From an uncultured Collinsella sp. (GTDB lineage Bacteria; Actinomycetota; Coriobacteriia; Coriobacteriales; Coriobacteriaceae): a DNA stretch of 23,335 nt. The translations under genes and the position numbers were made by a program. Under the pieces are notes generated by a model, which was not told where the DNA came from, made no database searches, and saw only the letters and a program-made list of their open reading frames with translations. Positions 16,480 through 23,335 of this stretch are shown here, piece by piece; the first letter of the stretch is position 1; each line of letters starts with the position of its first letter. The DNA is taken from the NCBI GenBank assembly GCA_902494245.1, contig CABUSR010000029.1, positions 1 to 23,335 on the forward strand, in the 5' to 3' direction.

Positions 16480-17751
16480 GTGAACACGAGCGCCTTCTAT
16501 GACGTCCTGGTAATCGGCGGCGGGGCTCCAGGCCTCGCCGCCGCCATTACGGCCGCACGCGCTGGCAAAAGCGTCTGCATCGTTGAGCGCGATGTCGCCT
16601 GCGGCCTTAAGCTCCTTGCGACCGGCAACGGCCGCTGCAACCTCTCCAACGAATCGATTGATCCACAGCGGTATAACCACCCCGCATTCGTTGAATCCGT
16701 TATGGGCCCCCGGCCCGAACAAGAGCTTATGGGTTTCTTCTCCTCGCTGGGCATCATGACAACCTCCGAGGAAGGCCGGCTGTACCCGCGCTCCCTTCGC
16801 GCCGAATCGGTGCGCGACGCGCTTCTCAACGTTTGCGACCGCCTAGGTATCACCTTAATCTGCGGAGCCAACGTTGCCTCGGCGCACAAAGCTTCCGAAG
16901 GTCGGACACTCCAAATAGACCGTCCAGCGCGGGCACTCAAGGCAAAGAAGCACGACGACCGAAAATCGGAGCTCCGCTCGCTTCGGAAAGCGCTCGCCAA
17001 TGTCCCTCGCAAGAACGAGGCCCTGCAGGCACATGCCGTAATTATCGCCACGGGCGGCAACCCCACCGGTATCGCCGATACGTTTCGCCTCCCCCTCACT
17101 TCGCTGCGCCCCATCCTCTGCCCCGTATCGGCAACGGTCGTCGGCGATCGGGCGGCACTCAAGACGTTGGATGGCCTGCGCGTCCGCGCCCGCTTGACGC
17201 TCGCCCGCAATCATAATGAGCTCTGGCACGAAGACGGTGAAGTCCTGTTTCGAACCTTCGGTATCTCGGGCGTCGTTGCCTTCAACCTCTCCCGTCGTAT
17301 CCAGCGCGGCGATACGATCCTGCTCGACGTTTTCCCCGACCTCTCCAAAGTCGAGCTGCTCGATATGCTCAACCGGCGCGTTGAGCTGCTCGGCGGCTTT
17401 TCGCCCCGCGATCCCCGTTGGCTCGACGGCATGCTCGCCCCGCAACTCTCCCGCGTCGTCTGCACGACGTTCGAGCAGTGCCATCCAGGCTCCAACGATG
17501 TCATCCACCTGGTCTCAATCCTCAAACACTTTAAGTTGCTCGTCGAGGGAACAGCCGAGGAGCGCTCGGCGCAGGTCACGCGTGGTGGCGTATCTGTCGA
17601 GAGCATCTCAATACCCAGTCTACGCGCGCGCAGCGCTGTCGACGCCCCGCTTTACATCTGTGGCGAAGCGCTCGACATCGACGCCGATTGCGGAGGCTTT
17701 AACCTTGCGTGGGCCTGGCTCTCGGGCATTCGCGCCGCAAGCAGCCTGTAG
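16480..17751 (+). CDS. HI0933-like (BaiN/RdsA-type) FAD-dependent oxidoreductase
   Basis: This 423-residue flavoprotein belongs to the HI0933-like family (NAD(P)/FAD-dependent oxidoreductase), in which few members have known substrates. Hallmarks are the FAD-binding GGGAPG (13-18), the family signature LKLLATGNGRCNLSN (43-57), the second dinucleotide motif VIIATGGNPTG (187-197), and the segment GEVLFRTFGISGVVAFNLSRR. The C-terminus IDADCGGFNLAWAWLSG closes the FAD site. Residues about 135-184 carry a lysine- and arginine-rich insertion-like stretch. The start is GTG at 16480, directly after the mrp stop, with GAGG in the end of mrp; coupling to mrp is likely. Some relatives (BaiN) act in bile acid metabolism of gut bacteria, but that activity cannot be inferred here. 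Confidence 0.9.
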   Translation: MNTSAFYDVLVIGGGAPGLAAAITAARAGKSVCIVERDVACGLKLLATGNGRCNLSNESIDPQRYNHPAFVESVMGPRPEQELMGFFSSLGIMTTSEEGRLYPRSLRAESVRDALLNVCDRLGITLICGANVASAHKASEGRTLQIDRPARALKAKKHDDRKSELRSLRKALANVPRKNEALQAHAVIIATGGNPTGIADTFRLPLTSLRPILCPVSATVVGDRAALKTLDGLRVRARLTLARNHNELWHEDGEVLFRTFGISGVVAFNLSRRIQRGDTILLDVFPDLSKVELLDMLNRRVELLGGFSPRDPRWLDGMLAPQLSRVVCTTFEQCHPGSNDVIHLVSILKHFKLLVEGTAEERSAQVTRGGVSVESISIPSLRARSAVDAPLYICGEALDIDADCGGFNLAWAWLSGIRAASSL

Positions 17752-17781
17752 CCGCGCAGTCTATAATCAAAAACGCATTCG

Positions 17782-17813
17782 GGCCGTCTGGGATACCGGA
17801 CGGCCTCTTTCTT
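17782..17813 (+). terminator. Rho-independent terminator between the two flavoprotein genes
   Basis: A 10-bp stem (17782-17791 with 17796-17805, including one G.U pair) closes a GATA tetraloop and is followed by TCTTTCTT. It sits 30 bases after the HI0933-like stop and only about 20 bases before the next start codon. A perfect TATAAT (17762-17767) precedes it but without a good -35 element. Confidence 0.7.
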
Positions 17814-17831
17814 GCCTCTAAGGAGACCTCG

Positions 17832-19472
17832 ATGATCGAAATCACCCAAGTCAACGCGTCGCTCGATGAAGCCGGCGATGAAAATGCCTGCCTCATTGTT
17901 GGCAAGCGAGTCGCCAAGCGCGTCCTACGTTGCAAGGACTCCGAGATCAAGTCCATCGAGCTCCACCGCAAGTCAATCGACGCTCGCAAAAAACGAGACG
18001 TCCATTTTATCCTGAGTTTTCGTGTTGAGCTGACTAGTCCCCACCTCGAGCGAGAAGCGGTCGACAGCGTCGCCGAGCGTGACCGCTCGCGCGTACGCGC
18101 GATAGAGGACGATGGGCCCTCATTCCCCTCCCCCGTCTCCGACGCACCTCAAGAACGCCCTGTCGTTGTCGGCGCCGGATGCGCTGGCCTTTTCGCTGCA
18201 CTCACCCTTGCCGAAGCGGGTCTTAAGCCCTTGCTCATCGAGCGCGGCGACCCAGCATTTCGCCGCTCGCATGCGATCGATCTCTTTCTAAAGGAGCGCA
18301 TCCTCGACCCCGAGAGCAATATCCAGTTTGGCCTGGGCGGCGCGGGGACCTTCTCGGACGGCAAGCTCAATACGGGAACCAAAAATCCCGCCCATCGCCT
18401 TATCCTCGAAACCTTCGTCGAGGCGGGCGCGCCCCGCGATATTCTGTGGGATGCCAAGCCGCACATTGGCTCCGACATCCTTCCCACGGTTGTCACCGCT
18501 ATATCCCAGCGCATCGAGCAGCTCGGAGGTGTCGTCCGTTATCGAACAAAGCTCGTCGACATTCGCATCGACGCGTCTGGCGCCATCACCGGTATCGATG
18601 TCCAATCGTCCGAAGACGCCGCTTGCGAGCCAATCGAGACAAAGCACCTCATCCTCGCCTGCGGGCATTCTGCTCGCGATATTTTTGAGCTCCTTAAGGA
18701 CCACAACGTGGCCCTCGCACAAAAGACCTTTGCCATGGGCGTTCGCATCGAGCATCCGCAGCGCGACATCGACCGAGCCCAATATGGAGCCTTGGCGGGA
18801 CATCCTGCCCTCGGAGCAGCCCCCTACAAGCTCGTCGCCCATCTTCCCAACGGCCGCAGCGTGTTCTCGTTTTGCATGTGCCCCGGCGGGCAGGTTGTCG
18901 CCGCCTCTTCAGAACCGTGCCATCTGTGCGTCAACGGGGCCAGCCTCAATGCCCGCGACGGACGCAACGCAAATGCCGCCCTGCTCGTTAACGTCACGCC
19001 TGAGGACCTTCCCAACGATGACCCGCTCGCCGGCATCGAGCTCCAGCGCGCCTGCGAGGCGGCCGCCTATCGCCTGGGCGGTTCCAACTGGAACGCACCG
19101 GCACAACTCGTCGGAGATTTCCTCGCAGGACGCGCCAGCAAGGCACCCGGAAAGGTAAAGCCCACCTATCCGCTCGGTGTGACCTGGACGGCAATTGACG
19201 AAGCCCTGCCGCAGCATATCGTCGAGTCGCTCCGCCTGGGGCTTCCCCTACTCGGAAAAAAGCTACGAGGCTACGACCGCCCCGATGCCGTTCTTACCGG
19301 CGTGGAGACTCGTTCGAGCTCACCGATCACTGTCACCCGAGACCGAACGTGCCATGCCGTGTCGACCCCGGGCCTCTACCCTTGTGGTGAGGGAGCTGGA
19401 TATGCCGGCGGCATCATGAGCGCGGCCACCGACGGCATCCGTTGTGCCGAAGCCCTGATCGCAGACCTCTAA
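17832..19472 (+). CDS. COG2509-type FAD-dependent dehydrogenase
   Basis: This 546-residue flavoprotein matches the uncharacterised COG2509 group. The N-terminal 70 residues form the small alpha/beta module typical of this group (KSIDARKKRDVHFILSFRVEL). A Rossmann motif VVVGAGCAGLFAA (111-123) and the second-strand acid in LLIERGD (134-140) follow. The family segment FGLGGAGTFSDGKLNTGTKN lies at about 166-185, and the C-terminal FAD-closing motif YPCGEGAGYAGGIMSAATDG is near the end. Substrate and partner are unknown. Start ATG 17832 has AAGGAG about 7 bases upstream; the longer frame from 17709 runs back through the terminator and the preceding gene, so it is rejected. It converges with uvrB over a shared hairpin. 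A sequential relation with the HI0933-like protein is only inferred. Confidence 0.9.
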   Translation: MIEITQVNASLDEAGDENACLIVGKRVAKRVLRCKDSEIKSIELHRKSIDARKKRDVHFILSFRVELTSPHLEREAVDSVAERDRSRVRAIEDDGPSFPSPVSDAPQERPVVVGAGCAGLFAALTLAEAGLKPLLIERGDPAFRRSHAIDLFLKERILDPESNIQFGLGGAGTFSDGKLNTGTKNPAHRLILETFVEAGAPRDILWDAKPHIGSDILPTVVTAISQRIEQLGGVVRYRTKLVDIRIDASGAITGIDVQSSEDAACEPIETKHLILACGHSARDIFELLKDHNVALAQKTFAMGVRIEHPQRDIDRAQYGALAGHPALGAAPYKLVAHLPNGRSVFSFCMCPGGQVVAASSEPCHLCVNGASLNARDGRNANAALLVNVTPEDLPNDDPLAGIELQRACEAAAYRLGGSNWNAPAQLVGDFLAGRASKAPGKVKPTYPLGVTWTAIDEALPQHIVESLRLGLPLLGKKLRGYDRPDAVLTGVETRSSSPITVTRDRTCHAVSTPGLYPCGEGAGYAGGIMSAATDGIRCAEALIADL

Positions 19473-19498
19473 CGCACGAATTCCAGCGCGCAAAAGAC

Positions 19499-19534
19499 AC
19501 AGGCCCCGAGCCCCACAGGGAACTCGGGGCCTGT
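19499..19534. terminator. Bidirectional terminator between COG2509 gene and uvrB
   Basis: A 12-bp perfect stem (19499-19510 with 19523-19534, core GGCCCCGAG/CTCGGGGCC) with a 12-base loop lies between convergent genes. On the minus strand it is followed by a T-rich stretch (TGTCTTTTG) and on the plus strand by TTCGCTATTTCTT. It sits 4 bases after the uvrB stop and 26 bases after the other stop, so it should end both transcripts. Confidence 0.8.
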
Positions 19535-19537
19535 TCG

Positions 19538-21778
19538 CTATTTCTTAAACCGTGCACCCTGGCGTTTTCTGCCCGATGCGAACGTGGAACCCTTGCGGGC
19601 CTGCGAACGTAAGCGCTCGATCGTCTCGTCCTCAGACGCACCCTCGAGCATCGCCCGAATCTGAACGACGGCATCGCGCAGGCGCGCCGCCTCCTCAAAG
19701 TCCATGGCGGCAGAAGCGTTGCGCATATCCTCTTCCATAGTTTCGACGATCCGCACAAGCTCGTCATGCGGCAGTTCTTCCAACTGCTCCGCAAGTGTCT
19801 GCTCGGGTGCCACCGTTTCCGGCACGCCGCCCTCGCCCGACTCATCGGGCGTATAGAATGCGCCATGGCCAAGGGAGTCGCCCTTCGAGCGCCCCTTGGA
19901 ACCCACGGTTTTTTCGGCTTCGGCAATAAAACTTGAGATGTCGTTGATGGCTTTGCGCACCGTCTTGGGCACAATGCCATGCTCTTCGTTATATGCCATC
20001 TGAATCTCGCGACGGCGCTGCGTCTCCTCGATGGCCTCTTTCATCGAATCGGTCACAACGTCCGCATACATGATGACTTCGCCATCGGCGTTACGGGCCG
20101 CGCGGCCAATCGTCTGAATCAGCGAACGGCGGTTGCGCAAGAAGCCTTCCTTATCGGCGTCGAGAATTGCCACCAGTGAGACCTCGGGAAGATCCAAGCC
20201 CTCGCGGAGCAGGTTGATGCCAACGAGAACATCGATCTTTCCCTCGCGCAGCGTTCGCAGGATCTCGACACGGTCCATCGTCGCTGTATCGGAGTGCATG
20301 TAATTGACCTTAATGCCCGCGTCGAGCAGATGGTCGGTCAGGTCCTCGGCCATGCGTTTGGTCAACGTGGTCACCAGCACGCGCTCTTTGCGTGCAACGC
20401 GCTCGCGAATCTCGTCCTCAAGATCGTCAATCTGACCGCGAACCGGACGCACATCGATCTTGGGATCGAGCAGACCGGTCGGACGAATAATCTGCTCAAC
20501 GTCGTTCTGGCTAACCCGCAACTCGTAATCGCCCGGCGTGGCCGAAACATAGATAAACTGGGGTATCCTTGCCTCAAACTCATCGAAACGAAGCGGGCGG
20601 TTATCGAGCGCCGAGGGCAGGCGAAAACCGTGTTCCACCAGCGTCACCTTACGCGAGCGGTCACCTTCGTGCATGCCGCGAATCTGCGGCACCGTCACAT
20701 GGCTCTCATCGATGATGCAGAGCATATCCTTGGGAAAGTAATCGATTAGGGTAAACGGCGGCTCACCCGGCTTGCGACCGTCCAGATGACGCGAGTAGTT
20801 CTCGATGCCATTGCAAAAGCCCATCGTCTCGAGCATCTCAAGATCATAATCGGTACGCTGCTGCAGACGCTGCGCCTCGAGCAACTTGTCGGTAGCCTTT
20901 AGCTCCGCCACGCGCTTCTCGCACTCTTCGCTGATCGATTTCAGAGCCGCCTTGACCTTCGGCTTCTCGGTCACGTAGTGCGATGCCGGCCATACGGGGA
21001 TGGCCTCGTACTCACGAAGCATCTCACCGGTGACCTCATCGATCTCGGCAATCAGCTCGACCTCGTCGCCAAAGAACTCAAACCGCAACGGATGCTCGGC
21101 ATAAGGCGGATACACGTCGACAACATCGCCGCGCACGCGGAACGTGCCGCGTGCCAGGTCATAGTCATTGCGATCATATTGAATGTCGATAAGTGCATGG
21201 ATAAAGTCATCGCGCTCGAGCGGCACCTTCTTGTCGACGTTTGGAGCCAGACCCGCATAGTCCTCAGGAGAGCCAATGCCATAGATACACGAGACCGATG
21301 CGACAACGATCACATCGCGTCGAGAGAGCAGCGATGCGGTCGCCTGATGGCGCAGCATCTCGACCTCTTCGTTAATCGAGGAGTCTTTCTCGATATATGT
21401 ATCGCTTTGCGGCACATACGCCTCGGGCTGATAGTAGTCGTAGTACGAGACGAAGTAGACCACAGCGTTGTTGGGAAAGAACTCTTTGAGCTCGCTCGCA
21501 AGCTGAGCGGCGAGCGTTTTATTCGGAGCCATGACCAGCGTCGGCTTTCCCAGGGCCTCAATAGTCTTTGCCATCGTGAAGGTCTTGCCCGAACCAGTCA
21601 CGCCCAGCAAAACCTGATAGCGGTCTCCGTCCCTCACGCCCTGCACAAGCGACTCAATGGCCTTAGGCTGGGAACCGGCAGGCTCATAGGGAGACACTAC
21701 CTTAAACGGCACGTCAGAGCCTTCAACGCCAAAGCGCTTAAGTTCACCACCAACGCGTTCTACTTCAAATTCCGCCAT
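19538..21778 (-). CDS. uvrB: UvrB, excinuclease ABC subunit B
   Basis: UvrB is the helicase-like core of nucleotide excision repair; it verifies damage and recruits UvrC. The 746-residue protein has Walker A GVTGSGKT (59-66), the beta-hairpin that clamps DNA (SYYDYYQPEAYVPQSDTYIE, 111-130), Walker B IIDESH (355-360), and helicase motifs V/VI (GINLLREGLDLPEVSLV, QTIGRAARN). The C-terminal UVR domain (about 675-712, MDFEEAARLRDAVVQIR) binds UvrC. A flexible Gly/Ser/Glu-rich linker precedes it and a basic tail ends the protein. Start ATG 21778 has TTAGGAG 4 to 5 bases upstream; the TTG- or ATG-initiated extension to 21799 is not supported. It follows the lytic transglycosylase by 51 bases. Confidence 0.98.
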   Translation of the reverse strand: MAEFEVERVGGELKRFGVEGSDVPFKVVSPYEPAGSQPKAIESLVQGVRDGDRYQVLLGVTGSGKTFTMAKTIEALGKPTLVMAPNKTLAAQLASELKEFFPNNAVVYFVSYYDYYQPEAYVPQSDTYIEKDSSINEEVEMLRHQATASLLSRRDVIVVASVSCIYGIGSPEDYAGLAPNVDKKVPLERDDFIHALIDIQYDRNDYDLARGTFRVRGDVVDVYPPYAEHPLRFEFFGDEVELIAEIDEVTGEMLREYEAIPVWPASHYVTEKPKVKAALKSISEECEKRVAELKATDKLLEAQRLQQRTDYDLEMLETMGFCNGIENYSRHLDGRKPGEPPFTLIDYFPKDMLCIIDESHVTVPQIRGMHEGDRSRKVTLVEHGFRLPSALDNRPLRFDEFEARIPQFIYVSATPGDYELRVSQNDVEQIIRPTGLLDPKIDVRPVRGQIDDLEDEIRERVARKERVLVTTLTKRMAEDLTDHLLDAGIKVNYMHSDTATMDRVEILRTLREGKIDVLVGINLLREGLDLPEVSLVAILDADKEGFLRNRRSLIQTIGRAARNADGEVIMYADVVTDSMKEAIEETQRRREIQMAYNEEHGIVPKTVRKAINDISSFIAEAEKTVGSKGRSKGDSLGHGAFYTPDESGEGGVPETVAPEQTLAEQLEELPHDELVRIVETMEEDMRNASAAMDFEEAARLRDAVVQIRAMLEGASEDETIERLRSQARKGSTFASGRKRQGARFKK

Positions 21779-21829
21779 GGATACTCCTAACTCATACATC
21801 TGCAGTATACGCAGGCGGAAGGCATAGTC

Positions 21830-22411
21830 CTATACGAACCGATCGGGATAGATGGTCTTGTAGCGAGCCCAGGCATTATTGACACGAATCAGATACGCCT
21901 GCGTCTCGGGAAAGGTAATTGCATTATGAAGCGACGTACCCTGCTGCGCCCATCCGTCGACATTGCCCATGCCGGCGTTATAGGCAGCAATGGCACTGTC
22001 AGTCGACCCGTTAAAATACGCTAGAAGATACGAAAGATACGCACAGCCAAACTCGATATTCGTAGCCGGATCGTTAAGGTTGTCGGCCGAATACTCGCCA
22101 CCGTCGACAAGGCCCTTGGCGATCATATCCTGGGCAGTCTCGGGCATCAGCTGCATCAATCCCTGAGCACCTTGATTCGACTCGGCCTCGGGATCCCAAT
22201 TCGATTCCGACTTAATGACAGCGCACACCAGATACGGATCCAGATTATGCGAAATACTGGATTGCTTTACATACGCCTCGTAGTCAATCGGATACAACGG
22301 CTTAAAGAAAGCGGCAGGAGCACACGAGTAAACGAATGAGATAAGGCCGAAGACAAAAACGGCAGCCAGCGGCATAAGGCGATACCACGCAAAGAAACGT
22401 GTCTTAGGCAT
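21830..22411 (-). CDS. Membrane-anchored lytic transglycosylase (SLT/GH23 domain)
   Basis: This 193-residue protein is a lytic transglycosylase that should cleave peptidoglycan glycan strands outside the membrane. A basic start and hydrophobic segment (about 12-37) act as a signal anchor or signal peptide. The SLT domain shows the catalytic glutamate E69 in IKSESNWDPEAES, the GAQGLMQLMPETA motif (81-93), and the AAYNAGMGNVDGW motif. I chose ATG 22411, six bases after AAGGAGG. The ATG at 22417 is too close to that site and upstream codons lie inside coaE. The start overlaps the end of coaE by 8 bases, a sign of translational coupling. Its place between coaE and uvrB is unusual for an envelope enzyme; cotranscription is inferred. 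Confidence 0.93.
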   Translation of the reverse strand: MPKTRFFAWYRLMPLAAVFVFGLISFVYSCAPAAFFKPLYPIDYEAYVKQSSISHNLDPYLVCAVIKSESNWDPEAESNQGAQGLMQLMPETAQDMIAKGLVDGGEYSADNLNDPATNIEFGCAYLSYLLAYFNGSTDSAIAAYNAGMGNVDGWAQQGTSLHNAITFPETQAYLIRVNNAWARYKTIYPDRFV

Positions 22412-23045
22412 CGGCATCCTCCTTATCCGCAGTGTCTTTAAACCCATGGCATGCAAGCCATGAGTCAAGCTGCTCAAAGAGCGAATTATCACCTGAGGCA
22501 TTATCAATCACCGTTGTAGCGAGATTGCACAGCGCAGACTCATCGGGCTGACAAGCAGAACGGGCATCGAAATCAGATGGCTCCATGCCACGTTGAATAG
22601 CGCGCTCGCGACGAACTGACAAAGGGGCGCTGATGACCAAAATTTCATCAGCCAAGCCAAATGCATCCTCAAAACCAGTCGGAGCAGAAACCTCGACCAC
22701 CGCAAAGCGATAACGAGGAGATGAAACCGTACAACAAACCGGATCGAGAATCCTAAGCGAAAGCTGTTCAATGAGGACAGGATGCACAATGCCATTGAGC
22801 CGTGCGACCGAATCAGGAGAAGCAAAAGCTCGAGAAGCGAGGATGCCGCGGCGAATGCCGCCTTCCTCATCCAAAATGTCCCAACCGAATTCATCCGCGA
22901 GTGTATTGACGATATCAGAGCCCGGCACATACAGCGATTTTGCAAGCTCATCCAGATCGATAAGCATAGCGCCACGAGATTCGAAATAGCGGCAGGCAGT
23001 CGACTTACCCGAAGCAATATTGCCCAAGACAAATACGGTAAACAT
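22404..23045 (-). CDS. coaE: CoaE, dephospho-CoA kinase
   Basis: CoaE phosphorylates dephospho-CoA in the last step of coenzyme A synthesis. The 213-residue protein opens with the Walker A GNIASGKST (8-16), followed by the substrate-binding motif LIDLDELAKSLY (28-39), similar to the DAD-x-IA-R motif of CoaE. The segment LNGIVHPVLIEQ is also typical, as is the ADEILVISAPLSVRRERAIQR region. The C-terminus is acidic (ADKEDADA). Start ATG 23045 has GGGAGG five bases upstream. A TTG one codon earlier lies within this spacing and is not favoured. It heads the coaE-transglycosylase-uvrB unit and lies just downstream of an rRNA operon terminator. Confidence 0.93.
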   Translation of the reverse strand: MFTVFVLGNIASGKSTACRYFESRGAMLIDLDELAKSLYVPGSDIVNTLADEFGWDILDEEGGIRRGILASRAFASPDSVARLNGIVHPVLIEQLSLRILDPVCCTVSSPRYRFAVVEVSAPTGFEDAFGLADEILVISAPLSVRRERAIQRGMEPSDFDARSACQPDESALCNLATTVIDNASGDNSLFEQLDSWLACHGFKDTADKEDADA

Positions 23046-23073
23046 CAAGCCCTCCCTAACGCCAATGCGAGTA

Positions 23074-23104
23074 ATTATCGCTCAAATACACTAGATGGAC
23101 TCAA
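23074..23104 (-). promoter_or_regulatory. Candidate promoter for coaE unit
   Basis: On the minus strand TTGAGT (23099-23104) and GATAAT (23074-23079) stand 19 bases apart. The -10 match is five of six, but the spacing is long. It would give a leader of about 25 bases before the coaE start. A promoter between the rRNA terminator and coaE is expected, and this is the best match I can see. Confidence 0.35.
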
Positions 23105-23171
23105 AATACAGCCAAACAGTAAGAGCGTATACGGGGGAGCTAGGTCCCAAAGTACAACGTGTATATAACCC

Positions 23172-23201
23172 AAAAAAGGGGGAGGCCGCGAGGCCTCCCC
23201 C
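23172..23201 (-). terminator. Strong rho-independent terminator of the rRNA operon
   Basis: GGGGGAGGCC (23178-23187) and GGCCTCCCCC (23192-23201) form a perfect 10-bp GC stem with a GCGA loop. On the minus strand it is followed by six T residues. It lies about 40 bases past the 3' end of the 5S rRNA gene and should stop rRNA transcription before coaE. Confidence 0.93.
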
Positions 23202-23239
23202 TTCCAAGTTCAAGCGTACGGCTCGGTGCCGTCCACCGG

Positions 23240-23335
23240 TCAGCGGCGCCCTGGCCTCCCACGGGCTGACCCCGCAGTACTCTCGGCGCGATGGGGCTTA
23301 GCTTCCGGGTTCGGAACGGGACCGGGCGTGCCCCC
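23240..23335 (-). rRNA. rrf: 5S ribosomal RNA, 3' portion (5' end beyond window)
   Basis: Read on the minus strand the sequence contains the 5S landmarks: the conserved CCGAACCCGGAAGCTAAG core (around 23299-23316), the AGTACTGCGGGG stretch, and the GTGGGAG...GCGCCGCTG 3' end. About 20 bases of the 5' end lie outside the window, so the 16S and 23S genes are presumably further right. The exact 3' end could differ by a few bases. A small CGGTG/CACCG hairpin follows it before the terminator. Confidence 0.9.

Noticed and set aside
17709..17831. N-terminal extension of the COG2509 protein upstream of ATG 17832
   Set aside because: The added codons overlap the end of the previous gene and the terminator hairpin, and the ATG at 17832 has a clear ribosome binding site.
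1..23335. CRISPR array, insertion sequence, prophage or tRNA genes
   Set aside because: I saw no regularly spaced direct repeats, transposase or integrase genes, or tRNA cloverleaf sequences anywhere in the window.

Overview
The window looks like a chromosomal segment of a high-GC actinobacterium, most likely class Coriobacteriia (Collinsella-like). This assignment is inferred from codon use, protein style and the gene neighbourhoods coaE-uvrB and mrp-flavoprotein; no marker in the window settles it. Nothing suggests a mobile element, a CRISPR array or a phage. Almost everything is housekeeping or core-accessory content. I did not find a clearly new multi-gene system; the best leads are regulatory sites, an altered UvrC cysteine region and two poorly characterised flavoproteins.

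Layout. Positions 71-5645 (minus strand) hold a peptide-type ABC importer, transcribed as lipoprotein, permease B, a fused permease C + ATPase D, then ATPase F. Its 365-base upstream region carries a striking palindrome and candidate promoters. Positions 6011-13156 (minus) hold uvrA, a YbaK/EbsC-type deacylase, murJ and uvrC. The last three genes are packed within 0-3 bases of each other, and a candidate LexA (SOS) box lies ahead of uvrA. Divergent from uvrA, on the plus strand, are an LtaS-like membrane phosphotransferase (13350-15503), an Mrp/NBP35-type P-loop ATPase, and two FAD-dependent oxidoreductases of the HI0933-like and COG2509 types (to 19472). A shared hairpin terminator then faces the convergent minus-strand unit coaE - lytic transglycosylase - uvrB (19538-23045). 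The right edge holds a strong terminator and the 3' part of a 5S rRNA on the minus strand, so an rRNA operon ends here just upstream of coaE.

How the genes work together. All three subunits of nucleotide excision repair (UvrA, UvrB, UvrC) are encoded within 16 kb, in two separate minus-strand units. MurJ, the LtaS-like enzyme and the lytic transglycosylase act on the cell envelope (lipid II flipping, polymer synthesis, peptidoglycan cleavage). Mrp is expected to carry Fe-S clusters, and both UvrC and redox enzymes can depend on such clusters. The ABC importer would take up peptides or similar solutes. Several start codons were moved inward from the longest open frame because a clear Shine-Dalgarno sequence precedes an internal ATG or GTG.
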